From NCBI GenBank assembly GCA_037178675.1, contig JAYMGJ010000406.1, forward strand, positions 45,235 to 109,234: a DNA stretch of 64,000 bases, given 5' to 3'. This document shows, piece after piece, positions 44,544 to 63,266 of this stretch (the stretch's first letter is position 1; each line of letters opens with the position of its first letter). The position numbers and the translations under genes were made by a program. The stretch comes from Scleroderma bovista. Lineage: Eukaryota; Basidiomycota; Agaricomycetes; Boletales; Sclerodermataceae. The notes under the pieces are model-generated. The model was not told the DNA's origin. It searched no databases and saw nothing but the letters and a program-made list of their open reading frames with translations.

Positions 44544-46530
44544 ATGGCTCGACCTCGCTCCTTACCTTGTCCAGATTTTGGAAGTTCCTTTCTTTCCTTG
44601 AACCTGATTTGGATCTTCATCGTCGCTCTACTTTCTAAAAGCGGTCATGCAAGTTCGGGGCCAGTAACCGTCACTGTCCCTCCAACAGCTGACCCTTTCA
44701 ACGTCGTTCAAGATAATTTCTTTGGCATATCTTTTGAATTAAGTCCCTTCGATACGCTATGTATGTGCCTTCAGTCGCTCCTCCATTGCTCTGACTAACT
44801 TGGAGTTGTCTGTCCAGGGGGAAAAACACCACAGGACATGCCCAAGGCGATGCAAAACTACCTTTCCAACCTCCGTTATCGTATTAAGTCACCTCTCCGG
44901 ATCCGCGTTGGTGGAAACAGCATGGACAGTGCCATCTATGTGGCCAATCAAACCCAGATGATCATTGTCACCGATCCAAATGGCGATCCAGATGATATCC
45001 CTGTCGACTTTGGACCGGTGTTGTTTGACGTGTTAAACGCGATGTCAAACGCAGTTGGAGAAATGCAATTTGTCATAGGACTGAGTTTGCGGAGTGCTGA
45101 TGACGCGAACGCCATTGAGCTTGCGGCAGATACCCGGAAGAAACTCGGCAAAAGGCTTGACTCTATGCTGATAGGAAATGTAAGTTTTTTTACACGGGAA
45201 CCGTGGGATATGGTGCTGATGTTGTCTTTTCACGTGTAGGAGCCTGATTTGTACGACAGTCATCATATAAGGCCGGGGTACACTATACAAGATTATGCAT
45301 GTCACTTCGTTTGGCCAGCCTGGATGTTACAACTAATCTGAGCGTTCGGTTTTAGGTTAATGATGTCGGCAGAGTACTCGGGGATCTGCGGACGTCACTG
45401 TATGGTAATCTGGCTCCCGACACCATCATTGGCGGGCCTACTGTTTGTTGCAACTGGTAGGCGTTTTTCTTTATGATGCGGTTTGTAGGCACATGAAAAT
45501 GACACGGTTCTCAGGCAATTGTCGGACCTCCTAAGTGCAGGCCTTTCGAAGGATCCGTTCAAATACTACACTTTACAACACTATGCCAAAAGCATTTGCA
45601 ATGGACCTGACGCAAGTAACCAGAACATAACCTACTTCACTTCACACACCAATAGTAAGTCGGGAAAAGTGTTACAATATTTGTGGATGTAATATGTGGT
45701 ATAGTTCCAAAGTATACCCAGACGCAGGCCCAAGGGGTTCAGATGGCACATGGTGCGAATGTTCCAGTCATCATGACTGAATACAACACCGTCTCTTGTG
45801 GTGGCTCGAATATCTCAGACACGGTGGGTATTCTGTTCCTCACGCCTATGTAACGTGGCATATACTGATTCAAACTCTGATGCGTATTCTCACTTCTACA
45901 TCGTAGTTTGCAGCAGCTTTATGGGCTGTCGATGCTGGCATGAATTTCGCTTCGTCGGGCATGAGCGGTGTGTATATCCATACACGCGAGTATGGTATTC
46001 GCTATAACCTCTTCGACCCGCCATCGCCACAATCATCCACTGGAACCGATTGGCGCACTGGTTCACCGTACTATGCTGCGCTTTTCCTCTCGGAAACGTT
46101 CAGGCAGGATGGAAGCGTCGTTGTCGACCTCAACATCGATAACTCTATCAATGACCCAGCGGCCACTGTTGCGGGATATGCGTTATATGACAAGAGTGGA
46201 CAGGAACGCAAGAGACTCGTCCTTATCAACTACTACCGTGGAGACAATACCGCATTGGAATCAGGAGCACGCGTCTTCACTGTCGAAGGTGGTATTGCAT
46301 CTAAGGTCGGCGTACGCACCCTTGCCGCACCTAATATCGCCGAAAGAACCAACATCAATTGGGCGGGCCAGACGGTCGGGCAGAATGGTATCCTCGGAGG
46401 AGTCCAGACAACGCTGTATTTGGATTGTTGGACGGGGTGTAATATTACAGTTCCTGGGCCAGGTGCTGCTCTTGTCCTTCTCGACGACGTTCAGGAGTTT
46501 TATAGCCCGGTTGTTGAGCCCCTGCTTTAG
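44544..46530 (+). CDS. Secreted GH79 beta-glucuronidase-like enzyme
   Basis: Glycoside hydrolase family 79 enzymes release glucuronic acid from glycans such as arabinogalactan or related polymers. A signal peptide (about residues 1-37, hydrophobic core SLNLIWIFIVALLS) precedes FFGISFELSPFD, then RIRVGGNSMDSAIYV, the acid/base motif GN-EPDLY (split by an intron), IIGGPTVCCNW, and the nucleophile motif MTEYNTVSC. The C-terminal GH79_C domain has AALWAVDAGMNFASSGMSGV, TREYGIRYN, GTDWRTGSPYYAALFLSE and a beta-rich tail ending VVEPLL at 46530. Both catalytic glutamates are present, with about eight introns and roughly 530 residues. The intron after IQDY (near 45295) seems to need a GC donor (TAT/GCATGT) to keep the frame. 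Confidence 0.9.
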
Positions 46531-46988
46531 GATCGTGCCAATCGCTTTGGCGTGTGCTTAGTGTTAGATTCCTCGCTCGTTGGCACTTGAGAAGATTTGC
46601 TTTTTGCCACACTCTCTCACTTATTACAGTAGATACTGCTAATGACAAGTCCATCAATACTTAACTAACTAACCGCAACACTCATTACATGAGGCCAGGA
46701 GCAAAGCAAAACTGTTCATGCTGCTTCGAGCAAAAGGCTGTGGCCCCATAACTAGACCTACTCAGCATCAGTTCCGAAATCTGCTAACCACTTATTCCAG
46801 ATGAAAAGGGTCCGCTCGACGCGAAGAGCAACATGAATGGTAATTAATTTTTGACTGGGCAACTTACTAGGCAATGGGACACCTTGGCCTTCATAAGCGG
46901 CTATGCTTGGGTTGACCAAGGTAGCGCATCGAGGATGACCTATGCAGTTCTAAATTTCAGGCCTGCAGGCGCGAATGTTTGACTGGTT
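46531..46988. other. GH79 3' flank, no gene seen
   Basis: No reading of interest. Confidence 0.5.
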
Positions 46989-47185
46989 TACAGCACTTTG
47001 CAAAAGTATGCGGAAAACGCAAAACCAAATTTCGCCACCGTCAGGAAGGACCCCAGAAGTAGCCCTAGACACATCCAGTAGTTAGCGTTAGTAATTCGAG
47101 TACTTGCTGTCCACAACCACCCACGACGCAACGACAACCTCACACTAATACCATTGTCAATGACCGCGACACGCACGCTCACACG
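46989..47185 (+). repeat. Left long terminal inverted repeat
   Basis: Starts TACAGCACTTTGCAAAAG; the mirror copy is at 48073-48266. Confidence 0.85.
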
Positions 47186-48072
47186 ACGACGAAACAGGTG
47201 GGAGACATCGACAAGTACTACCACCAGGCTCACCCATGGCTAGTCAACCATTACCACCACCATTGCGAAAATGACAACGACAGTGACACGCACGCACCCA
47301 GATGGCCCGCTTCGTGATGTCATTACTACGACTGGCACAGTATGCATGACGGCGCTGACGCCGACAAATTGTGATGCGACCACCGCCACTCTCTCACATC
47401 GACCGCGGTCCACCAGACCCTGCATGCTCGCATGCACCGTGATAACAAGTACCACCACCACCACCCTCACCCTCGCGACGACGATGATACGTACGCAGTG
47501 ACTGCTGCCGCGAGACTGTGCCAACAATGAGTTTCAACTTTCTCTCATGTCGACCACCACCACCTTCTCCCTCTCACGTCAACTACTACACTACATCACG
47601 CACAGACGCACGCAGGCGATGACAACAATGGCAACAAGTGTTGTGACCACCGCCACTCCTCCTCCACCCTCTCATGTCGACCGCCACCTCTTCCTCTCCG
47701 CCTTCTCCACCTTCTCCACCCTCTCACGTTGCAGCATGCATGTATGCTCACACGCACGACAACGACGACGACAGCGATGAGTGCCGTGACCACGACCACT
47801 CCATGGTGTCTCCACCTCCTTCCTCTCATATCTGAGACCACATTACAGCGTGCATGTATGCCGCTGGCAGTATCAGCATATGTATATGTATAGATATACA
47901 ATGTGTATTGTAGAAATGATAACAATACATTGTTTTAGTTGGAACTACACACAGTGGAGAATTATACAACTTGTCTGAGGCCCCTTTTTGAAGCATGGAG
48001 ATATGTTGTAGGAGGCAGTACTGTTGAGAGGTAACTACTATTAGAATACTAACTACTGCTAGGGCTACTCAT

Positions 48073-48266
48073 CGTTGTGTGGGCGTGTGTCGCGACAATG
48101 GTATTGGTGTGAGGTTGTCATCGTTGCGTCGTGGGTGGTTGTGGACAGCAAGTACTCGAATTACTAACGCTAACTACTGGATGTGTCTAGGGCTACTTCT
48201 GGGGTCCTTCCTGACGGTGGCGAAATTTGGTTTTGCGTTTTCCGCATACCTTTGCAAAGTGCTGTA
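48073..48266 (-). repeat. Right long terminal inverted repeat
   Basis: Reverse complement starts TACAGCACTTTGCAAAGG, one base different from the left arm over about 140 bp. Confidence 0.85.
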
Positions 48267-48857
48267 ACAAAAGGAAAGCAAAGGCATGGGAATAGAACTT
48301 GAACTTCTTCAAGGCAGAATTCGAATAGATCAAATGGGAAAAATAAATTGTCAGACATAGTGAGAATGTTGCATAAGCTGGCTTGGATATGGAGGTTCCG
48401 GATACATTTTCTAGTGCAAACGTTTTAGGCACTGAAAGCCGTGGTGGCAGATTCTCCCGGCTTGGGAATCGTTAGAAATGACCTCGAATGGCAGAACATG
48501 TAATTACCTCGTCGACCTTATGGGGCCCATGGTAATCGATCTCCGAGTGAGAGTCCACAAGGGACGTATCACATTGGCCGTTAATCATGCATTTGAAATT
48601 ATCACGGAGGGGAATAGCTCGGGGGTAAATAGATTGTTCGACGTGTTCGCATTGACCTTCATACAATGATCAATTTCCTCGTTCGGCAGGCAATAATGCA
48701 CATCTCAGGCTGTTGAGGTCGGTACAGGCCTGACCTTGGCTGCTTACAGAAGGCAGGAAAGAAGAGTAGAGATCAGAAGCCTACTCGAGATTTGGTGCAC
48801 CGCCTGACCTAGATTTACAGCCTTATGAAACGCAATCAGATGCTCGCTTGCATCATT

Positions 48858-48899
48858 ACTATCGCTTACCACTCAGTTTGCCTCCCCACCAGTTGGCCG
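48858..48899 (+). repeat. Left arm of perfect 42-bp inverted repeat
   Basis: Begins ACTATCGCTTACCACTC and ends AGTTGGCCG; the exact reverse complement lies at 49133-49174, 233 bp further on. Confidence 0.9.
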
Positions 48900-49132
48900 G
48901 TTGTTCAAAATGACGACTTCTTCCCTAACAGCAAATTTTCTGTATGGCCACATGTCATGAAATATGTATCCTTAGGAACTGCGAAGTTGAATGACAGTGA
49001 TCCACTGAGTATTGGTTGAGATAGCAAAAACGGCGTGACAAACAGATAAATCACGCCTGTGACGGCCATGCCGCCGAACGGGACATGAAAACTTTGGGGT
49101 GACCATGCGTTACTTTCTGTGACATTTTGTGA

Positions 49133-49174
49133 CGGCCAACTGGTGGGGAGGCAAACTGAGTGGTAAGCGATAGT
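49133..49174 (-). repeat. Right arm of perfect 42-bp inverted repeat
   Basis: Exact reverse complement of 48858-48899. Pairing may continue imperfectly into the loop (TCAAAATG against CACAAAATGTCA). Confidence 0.9.
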
Positions 49175-49873
49175 ATACTTGTCCGATCATGATTAACCTT
49201 ACGTTCTTTGTAGTTACAACAAGCTGCACTGACCATCTTGTGAATGCCGACTTCATCCCAGGTGCAATCTTCAACACGAAACACATATCTACGCCCAGCT
49301 CAACGACCGTATCCCGGTCCTCGCGGGAGAGAATATGTATCCTTACTTCTCTTATATTTTGCATTCATTTCAACAGGAGTGCGCCCCTCGAGTCGCGCAC
49401 AGGGATATGCACTGTGCCCTGTCGTTTTGCCGATTGGCAGTGAGCCAGGGAACTGACTCAAGGGTTGCACAGAAAACGTTCGTACCAGGTTTTCGGGCTT
49501 CGAAGGAGGATATATAGCAAATACTGTCCGCCTGTGAATGCGTAGTCGTCATTTGCGTGATTAGCAGAATCCATTCCTGAGCAAGACGACGGCAATGTCG
49601 AAGGAGGTCTTATCCCGACGAACAAAGAAGCAGTCATAAATTTAGCACAGCCACAACGAACTTGCTTGTCTCCCATACCAGTAGCCCAAGGATTGCATCG
49701 TCAGTTCAGCTATTCCAGTTGGACAAAAGTGGGCGGTGTCAAGGCTGGACATGCTCTTTGACTCGTTTCCAGGTCACTCGTATTATCATAATCAGTAGAT
49801 GCAGTTGCAGGAACAAAGTCGAAGAGTTGCGCCTAGACTCCGTCAAGACACCTTTGACCTTCGCGATCAGATC

Positions 49874-52800
49874 ATGACGGACGACCACACCAACTCCCAC
49901 ATGCACGCCCATGCAGATGCAACCGCCAATGCCTATGCAGGCGGTGCCTCCGACGAGGAGCATTCCGTCCTCGAAGACGACTCAGACGGCGAAGAACGCG
50001 AAATGGATTATATGGACGACGAAGACGACGGGTCGTCTTCCCTCTCCATCCCAAACGAGTCCATCGACTTTGATTTGGTGTACTCCTTGCACAGTTTTGC
50101 TGCCACTGTCGAGGGTCAAGCCAGTGTCGTCAAGGGCGACAGTCTCTTTCTCATGGATGACTCAAACAGCTACTGGTGGCTTGTTCGCGTACTGAAGACA
50201 CAGGACGTTGGGTATATCCCCGCAGAGAACATTGAAACACCGTTTGAACGCCTTGCGCGCCTCAACAAACATCGCAATGTTGACGTGCGTTGTCTTCAAC
50301 CTCAGCGAGACAAAGCATTGATTATTTGTACAGCTTGCGCACCCCACTGCTCAAGAACTCCAGGAAGACGTTGAACGTGTGCGGAATAACCTATCCTCTC
50401 GCGCAGGCTCCCACCACTCCCCCTCCCCCACACCCGGTGTCCCCGTAGCCACAATGTCATGTCCTGGATCCAAGAACGTCAAATTTACTCCCTCATTGTC
50501 AGTGTGCAGGTACCCCCCTGCCGTATGGAATGAGGATGAAGAAGAGGACGAGGATGTAGAATGGGATGACGGCGCATATGAAGAAGAGGACCCAGAACTT
50601 GCCGAAGAGCAAAGTATACTCCAGAGGCAGAGTCAGATGCAAGACGACTCTCAGCATATAGACGAAATGCAGATGGAACCAGACGATGGAATGGGTTGGG
50701 ACGACAGTGTCGCGGAGGACATGCAAGCACATCGTGCTCAGAAACTGAAAGAACAGCAGATGCTTATGATGCCCGATGCGTTACGGTCAGGGACAGGCGT
50801 AGGCACGGATAGACAACAACAACAAGCTCAAGAAATTCGCGTTGCCCAGCAGCGCCAGCAGCAACATGAGCAACAGCTCCTTGCACAGCAACAACCCAGC
50901 TCGCTTCGGCATCAGTCATCAAAGGACCGTCTGGCCGCCGACACTGGCCGCACCCCCTCTCCATCTTCACCCAGTAAAACTGTCGATCCTGCTGAGGTCA
51001 CTGAGACGAAGAAGCTTACTGTCACGCCGTCTATTGTGCGCGAGGAGCAGGTTAGGCAGGGTCCCTTGCTCCCCAGCGCTATCATGCAACGACAAGAAGA
51101 GGAACGCAAACGGACACGTGAAGAATTGGAGGCTCTCGAAGAAGCTGCCAAGAAGAAACTCAAGGGTAAAGACAAGGCCGCTGCAACGCCAGCAAACGCC
51201 CCCGTCTCCAAGGCACCCACTGGCAGCAAACTTCGCAAAGAGCAACGCGATACGACTGATGAAGAAGCAAAGGAGAAAAGGGAAAAGAAGAAGGGCGGTA
51301 TGTTCAGCTTGTTTGGACGAAGGAAGGGGAAAGACAAGGACAAGGACAAAGTGTCCATCGAAAGTACTTCTTCCGATACGCTACGCGAGTCGCAAGAGTC
51401 TGGTCGCTCCTCTGGGCCTCAGAATTCCGAGCAAGTGGTTCCCGCTTCGTCAACACCACAGCAACATGTCCGTGTATCTTCCGATGCTTCGAAAACCCCT
51501 TCACGGCAACAGACGCCTCAGCCATCACCGCAACAACTGCTAGCGCAAGTTTCCCAACACGCGTCTCAGCTGCGCCAGCGCGATCAACAGCATCAGGCCA
51601 TGTACCAGCAATACCTCAATCGCTCACCATCATCGCCTCCAGAAGCGCCTTCATATGGCCTACAGTCTGCGACTGTCGTGCTCAACAGCTCCAATCTATA
51701 TGCTTCACCGGTCGCTTCTACGGCGGGCTTGGGACTTGGTCTGCCATCGTCCCGCCCTCGCCCAGGTTCCTTAGTGCTGTCCCCTACAGCAGACGGTCAA
51801 GGTGTTGGCGTGCCCGAGCTCAGCGTCATTCGTATCTTCGCAGGCAAACATGTTCAGACGGAGGCAACGTTTAAAACCGTCCTGCTCAATACCTCCACCA
51901 CGTCTGCCGACCTGGTGCGGCAGGCTATCCAGCGTTTCAGGTTGTCCTCAGGCGAGAACGACGCGGATTACTACCTTACCGTCAAGCAGGTCGAAGGGTC
52001 ATCTGCTGTGCTATTACCAGATGAGAAGCCACTGGGCGTGTTTGAGTCACTCGTTGAGGCAGCTATGGAGCTACCCAAGGTCAAACGGAGTAGCGTAGGC
52101 AGTATAAGCTCTGTGGCATCCAACCTCTCGATGCACCCCGCCATCCGGAAGTTGTCCATGAACGACTTTACTGATGACTCAGCTGTCAAGTTCTACCTTA
52201 ACAAACGCCGCCAGGGTGAGGAAAGCTCGTTGACTGAAGAGGGAGAAGAGACATTCATTGCCGAATCTTCGCGTGATTCGGTTGATGCTGTAGCTTCTGC
52301 AGGTTTCAACGTTACCCCAGAGCGGTTCAGCTCGCCCACGTATCGCTTTGCTTTGCAGTTGGTTATGTACCCCGAAGACCTTCCCGATGACATGGTCTTC
52401 GACCCACTCACAGAAGCCATCGTATTCAAGAACACCCTTCGGGAGAGAACACCCTCTACTGCATCAAATTCTTCCGGCGTATCGCTGAGTCATCGCCGTA
52501 AAGTGTTCACTTTCCCCAGGAATGTCACAGTGGCGGAAGTCATTGAGCTGGGGTTGGAACGATTTGGCATCGTGGATGGCGTTGTGGATGGAGGGGATGA
52601 AGTGGAGGACAAATTAACTAACAGACGTAGCTCGACAAAGGTCCGATACTGGCTTACTGCATCTCAACGAGGCCAAGGTAAGCCGGTTCGTTCCGTATTT
52701 ATATACCTGAGTTGATCATCACATAGAACGTGAACTTTCGCCATCGAGTAGAGTGGTCGATGCCTATGTTCGTCCCCCGGTATTCAAGCGTGTTCAGGAA

Positions 52801-54081
52801 GGCAAACGACGATCTATGGACTCCGCGCAACTCCTGGGGAATATTGAGGACGTCAGTCCTGAAGATCCTGTATTTATTCTTCGCCGTGCTATCTCCTACC
52901 GCGCGTCCACTTCACGACACCGCTTGTCTGCCCCACTGGACGAGATTGCCCTTCAGCATCTAAGAGACTCTATCTCCGGCTCAAGCGTCAGTTCTGACCA
53001 GGGCACTACGCCAGCAGAAGAAGTCAAACCAAAGCAATTGTCTCGCCAAGAAATCATCGCTGCACAACGAGCTGCCTCGCGAGAAAAGCAACGTGCTATC
53101 TTGTCATCGCAGTCTAATTCTGTGCGGGGAGTTGACATTCTCCTTCCTGGAAATGCCATGATCCGCAGTTCGCGTTACGACTCGAACGAGAAGTTGCGGT
53201 ACTCGTATGTCCAAGATGGCGAGTCGTATGATATCAGTGATATCATTGAGGAAGAACTGCGCGAGACGAGCGGATCGCACAAGAACGATCTTTTAGAGGG
53301 TGCGCTTGGGCGAAACAAGGATGGAGTGAACGAAAGGATCGATCGGGTGTTAACCAAAATCAAAGACGGGCGCTTCCATCCTCAGACCTCCTTGCAGCAA
53401 TCGAGGACCAGCCAGACTGACAGCTTAGATTCGGCACGATCTACCACTTCTTCTGAGTATTCGGTCGACTATAGCCCTCCGCTTCGTAGTGAGGGTGGAA
53501 CGCCAACTCCGCTCGCTGCAGCTAAGAGGACGACGTCACCGGTTTCCGACTTGGGTTCGCGTACACCTACACCTACGGCGGACGGCCGCAACTCTCGCGC
53601 ACGTTCGAATAGCTCGTCGAAGTCGACGACTGTTCCTGCTCAGAACCATCCCTATCGCCAACCATCCATCGCATCCGTTATGTCTGATATATCAGTATCT
53701 GCGTATGCAACCCCCACCGCGCAGCTGCTCTCCCCCACAGGAAGCCCACAAAATACCACAATGCCCAAACCTCCCATCAAGCGGCCATATATTTCTAGTG
53801 ATGACTTTGGCGTGTCACAAATGATGGCCGTCATCGAGATTGCGAGTAGGATCAAGCGCAACACTGAGCCACCTTTGCACCCCATCGAAGAACTACTTTT
53901 TGGAAGATCAGTAGAAGTCCAGTCTCTCCACCCTGACATCAGGGAGATCTACTCGGGTGCGTTCCAACAGTTAGATGAGATGGATAAGGTACGTTGTTTT
54001 TGACTCCTGTGTTGCTTCGACCCCACTAATACTCTCCTGCAGACTCTAGATGAATATCTCCAACATGCTCTGACTGTTTAA
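49874..54081 (+). CDS. SH3 and Ras-association (RA) domain scaffold protein
   Basis: A long cytoplasmic scaffold of about 1,300 residues. An acidic N-terminus is followed by an SH3 domain (about residues 65-122: VYSLHSFAATVEGQASVVKGD...YWWLVRVLK...GYIPAENIE), with an intron just after it (GTGCGT donor, TACAG acceptor). Then come KNVKFTPSLSVCRYPPAVWNE, long acidic, Gln-rich coiled and Lys-rich stretches (QQQQAQEIRVAQQRQQQHEQQ-like; KEKREKKKGG), and an RA-like ubiquitin fold around 51810-52070 (SVIRIFAGKHVQTEATFKTVL...YYLTVKQVEG). A second folded region (RKVFTFPRNVTVAEVIELGLE...YWLTASQRGQ) and the C-terminal EIASRIKRNTEPPLHPIEELLFG follow. The stop is at 54079-54081 after a last small exon (TLDEYLQHALTV). 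SH3 plus RA suggests a role in Ras/Cdc42-linked polarity or morphogenesis, related to Bud14-type SH3 proteins. The exact orthologue name is not certain. Confidence 0.82.
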
Positions 54082-55351
54082 AATGCTTTGCACTCACTCA
54101 TTATATTTACTTACCTTTGCGACTCAGATACTACTGGTACAGATACTTACTTGCTTTCTTGTGTATCCTTACCTTGATCAAATAAAGAGTTTGGTCAATG
54201 CTCGGGACTACACTTCTTACAGCGGTTTCAACAAAAAACCTTACAGCTTCAGGAAGAAAGTCGCGTGATAAAGTCGCTACAACGTCCGCCGCGGACTAAG
54301 GTAGAACGTTTGGTTGATCACTAGTAAAACTGATCCTGAACTTGCAACGAGACTGTCTAGTCTCCTTAAGTCAGACTCTCTTCGTAGACGAAGATAGTTC
54401 TGATTGGAACATAAGCTAGTAGAAGTAAAAAGGAAACAGCAGTCACCAAATAACAGCGCAGTCGGTGAGCGCTGATCCGTAAACCAGTGGTTCGGGTACG
54501 GTGTGGGGACGGGTTGACTTTGCTACGACCCGTAAGTACCCGTAACCTGCGGCAAGCATATTCTCGGGCCCCCTTCTCCCCCACCCCCTCTCCCCTTTAA
54601 TTTTCTCGGAAGGATACTGCTGCTCTGCTCTAACGTCGTCTGGGTAAGAGACTATCCAAATTTCAACTTCAATTTTCCCGATGACAACACTCTACCCTGC
54701 AGGCATTTTACCACTGGGTCGAGTATGATTTTCGTCCGTTGAAGGGGATTGATGAGGTGGCACCGTGGTTTGTCCTGTATTATACACTGACTTTCTTCAC
54801 CTGGTAGCTCACAATTATGAAGCGACGGACGGACGACAACGGCGACTACTACCACCAGCACTGCGACGGCGATGATCACCTGCGTCGACAACGCGGCCAC
54901 CACCACCCTACCACCTGCGTCAATGACACGACCACGACCACCCCGAAGTTGCAATATAGCCAAGGAGGCCCCGGACATCATCTTGGTGGACGACTATCTA
55001 TTGTGAAGGCCATCATGTGGAGATAGTGTGTCAACGACGCGGTTCACAAGTTGTTACAGTTCTAAATTTTGACCAATATTACGGCTGTCGTCGTCAAGTA
55101 ATTGCGGGACTGGGGTATCTACGCGATCAGTGACCATTACCCCCCTAGTTCTGCTTTCATCAACATCCGAGCCATCCCACCATCAGCAGCCATAGAATAG
55201 AATTTAGCTGCAGTCTGTCTGGGGCATTTAGAATCTTTCAGCCTCACACCTGTAGTTTATTCCACGGTGGTAACAAGGTATCCATACTGAAGTGGGTAAA
55301 TACAATTGTGGGTAGTCACATTACTACACGCTGACATTGCTCTATCCCCAA
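54082..55351. other. Spacer with simple-sequence patch
   Basis: No gene recognised. 54820-54950 is GACGAC/CACCAC-rich, resembling the core of the 46989-48266 element, but I see no terminal repeats around it. Confidence 0.45.
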
Positions 55352-61432
<6,081 letters not shown>

Positions 61433-61490
61433 CGACGAGGAAGGGCAAGACTGAAGACTCCGCTCAGCAACTGAAGTAATAGGCGCGAGT

Positions 61491-61938
61491 TTATATCCGT
61501 GTATTATGTAAACCTAATTCGCCCTGAGATGACAAACGAAACACAGCCAGTTGAGCTGACGCGTTCGACGTTGCAAGCTGACTCAACGGAAGCAACCAAA
61601 ATACTTGGGACTTCAAACTCTCCTTCGGTCCTTGGAACAGTTTATGTAAATGGAGGACGAGGTCGTTGTACGTCTTAATCTTGCCCAGAAAGCTATCTTT
61701 GTCGCAAACTAAGCCTGCGAGGGCCATCGCACACATTTGATCAGCGCTTAAGCGGAATTCGAAGGCAGAAGCACAGACATCCCGGAGAAAAGTGAGACGC
61801 CGATGAACGCAAACTTCTTCGGTGGGTTGAATTTATCAGCCACAGACGGACATGAATCGTGTCATGCCCAACTGGGTTCTTCAGCACTAGGTTCATCATG
61901 AACTCACCTAGTTGCTGCCAAACCGAGGTCGAGGGCAA
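61491..61938 (-). CDS. Unrecognised reading upstream of the ABC transporter
   Basis: A minus-strand frame from about 61800 to 61491 reads VHRRLTFLRDVCASAFEFRL, then SADQMCAMALAGLVCDKDSF and IKTYNDLVLHLHKLFQGPKE. It is leucine-rich, amphipathic and protein-like in composition, with a possible first exon MDHVQIALDLGLAATR (61950-61900). The intron phases between the two pieces do not fit, so this is either a decayed gene or a wrong model. No family is recognised. Confidence 0.25.
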
Positions 61939-61939
61939 T

Positions 61940-63266
61940 TTGCACGTGGTCCATCACAACTCACTGATCAGTGTACCTATGCTCGACGGGGCCTGCCACG
62001 TATCCAATACAAGGTTTTGGTGCGCAGTCAAAACACACTAACCTTTATTTAATAGTATAATACTCCACAGCCCCGGTTCGGCTGTGAGCAGTAGGATATC
62101 CCTTTGAAAGGCACACGAAGGTTAGTTTGGGGAGTCCTAGGGGCTACACGCCCAATTGAAGTGTCCAAATGCAATCGCTCCTATTAACCATACACAAGGT
62201 AAGGACATTCCGTGATCGCTCTATAACTTGTTTGGAGAGGTCAAGTTACCCTGTGTCGGTTTACCCAATCTGATACAATATCCTTGCAACTCCGTCAATC
62301 CAATCATAGGGTCCTCTTTTCTCCATCAAATGTATTGCCGCAGCTGAATCCAATGCGGTATTACCAAGCGTGGTAGCCTACGGCGGCGACAGCAGTTTGT
62401 AGGAACCGGGCTACAACAAAATTGGCAACAACCTATGCTGATGTCACTTGCTTAATCATGCGAGAATGAATGCTGATTACCTTCATAGAAATGCGGTACG
62501 TGGCTATTTTTAGCACCCCAGGGAGTTGGCCCGTGCGCATACCATGAACGCCACCGACACTCACCCAATTTCTTCAATCAGGACTCGTCTGCTGCCACCG
62601 CGCTCTGTTGAGCGACAATAAATCTCCGATCGCGAAAACTGTGCATGCAGACCAAAGAAGAGCCGCGGACATTCATAAAAAACATGTCCGGGCTTTCAGA
62701 GTAGGGACGCGGTACGCAATTCTGCAATGGCCTGGACTGGATTTTGAAAGAGCAGTCATATAGAATCTCGCAGCATGGCGCCCCGCCTCTGCTTGAATAG
62801 AACAAATTCAACGAATATTTTACCGCTAACCAGCGCCTAATACCCATATACCTGTGGCTATTGTCATCGAGCTGGGACGGTGTAATGTTGACCCTCTCAC
62901 AGGTTGGTCGGGTCCAACAGCAACCCTGGTACTACATTTCCCATGTCTCCTGTCTCCTGTGCCTCCATGGAACAGTTCTAGCTATCGAAGAGGTAATGCT
63001 GCCGTTCCATCATTCATCGAACCGATCCTAGCGAAAGAATGTGTGCTCACCTGCTGACCATTCTCCACATACTGCCGTAGTTTTCCTGCCTGAAAAGTTC
63101 ATATGGCTTTGGCGGTTGTGTAAGGCTACTCTAGGTTGCCCGCGATGGATGGCATGCAATTAGCGTTGTACGAAAAATACAGCACCTTACATTGATATAC
63201 ATGATGCACTTTTCTATAATGGTTGTGATCTATATGCGTGTACAATGAGGACAACATGGTGGACTG
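61940..63266. other. Spacer, no gene seen
   Basis: About 1.3 kb. Only short readings without recognised motifs. Confidence 0.45.

Larger units (their letters stand above)
46989..48266. mobile_element. 1.28 kb element with ~195-bp TIRs and TA duplication
   Basis: The segment 46989-47185 is repeated as the reverse complement at about 48073-48266. The outer ~140 bp differ at one base, then there is a 3-base gap and weaker identity inward. Ends read TA-CAGCACTTTGC on both sides, so TA is the apparent target duplication, as in Tc1/mariner-type or related elements. The interior has no transposase; it is CA/CG-rich trinucleotide-like sequence with a degenerate motif CTCTCAYRTCGACC at 47391, 47542, 47571, 47669 and weaker at 47721 and 47823. 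The near identity of the arms suggests recent insertion or ongoing pairing. I infer a non-autonomous (MITE-like) element. Confidence 0.8.
48267..49798. other. Gene-free stretch with an inverted repeat
   Basis: No gene recognised. A minus-strand reading at 48472-48666 matches no known family. The inverted repeat at 48858/49133 is listed separately. Confidence 0.45.

Noticed and set aside
46988..48267. Two almost identical short proteins on opposite strands (ends of the 1.28 kb element)
   Set aside because: They are the two inverted-repeat arms read in the same relative frame, not paralogous genes.
50842..51543. 233-codon reading within the SH3-RA gene, and a 148-codon minus-strand reading opposite it
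   Set aside because: Shadows of the Gln/Lys-rich coding sequence; the main frame has SH3 and RA domains and fits splice sites.
54652..54981. 109-codon Val/Ala-rich minus-strand reading
   Set aside because: Produced by CACCAC/GACGAC simple sequence; no gene signals.
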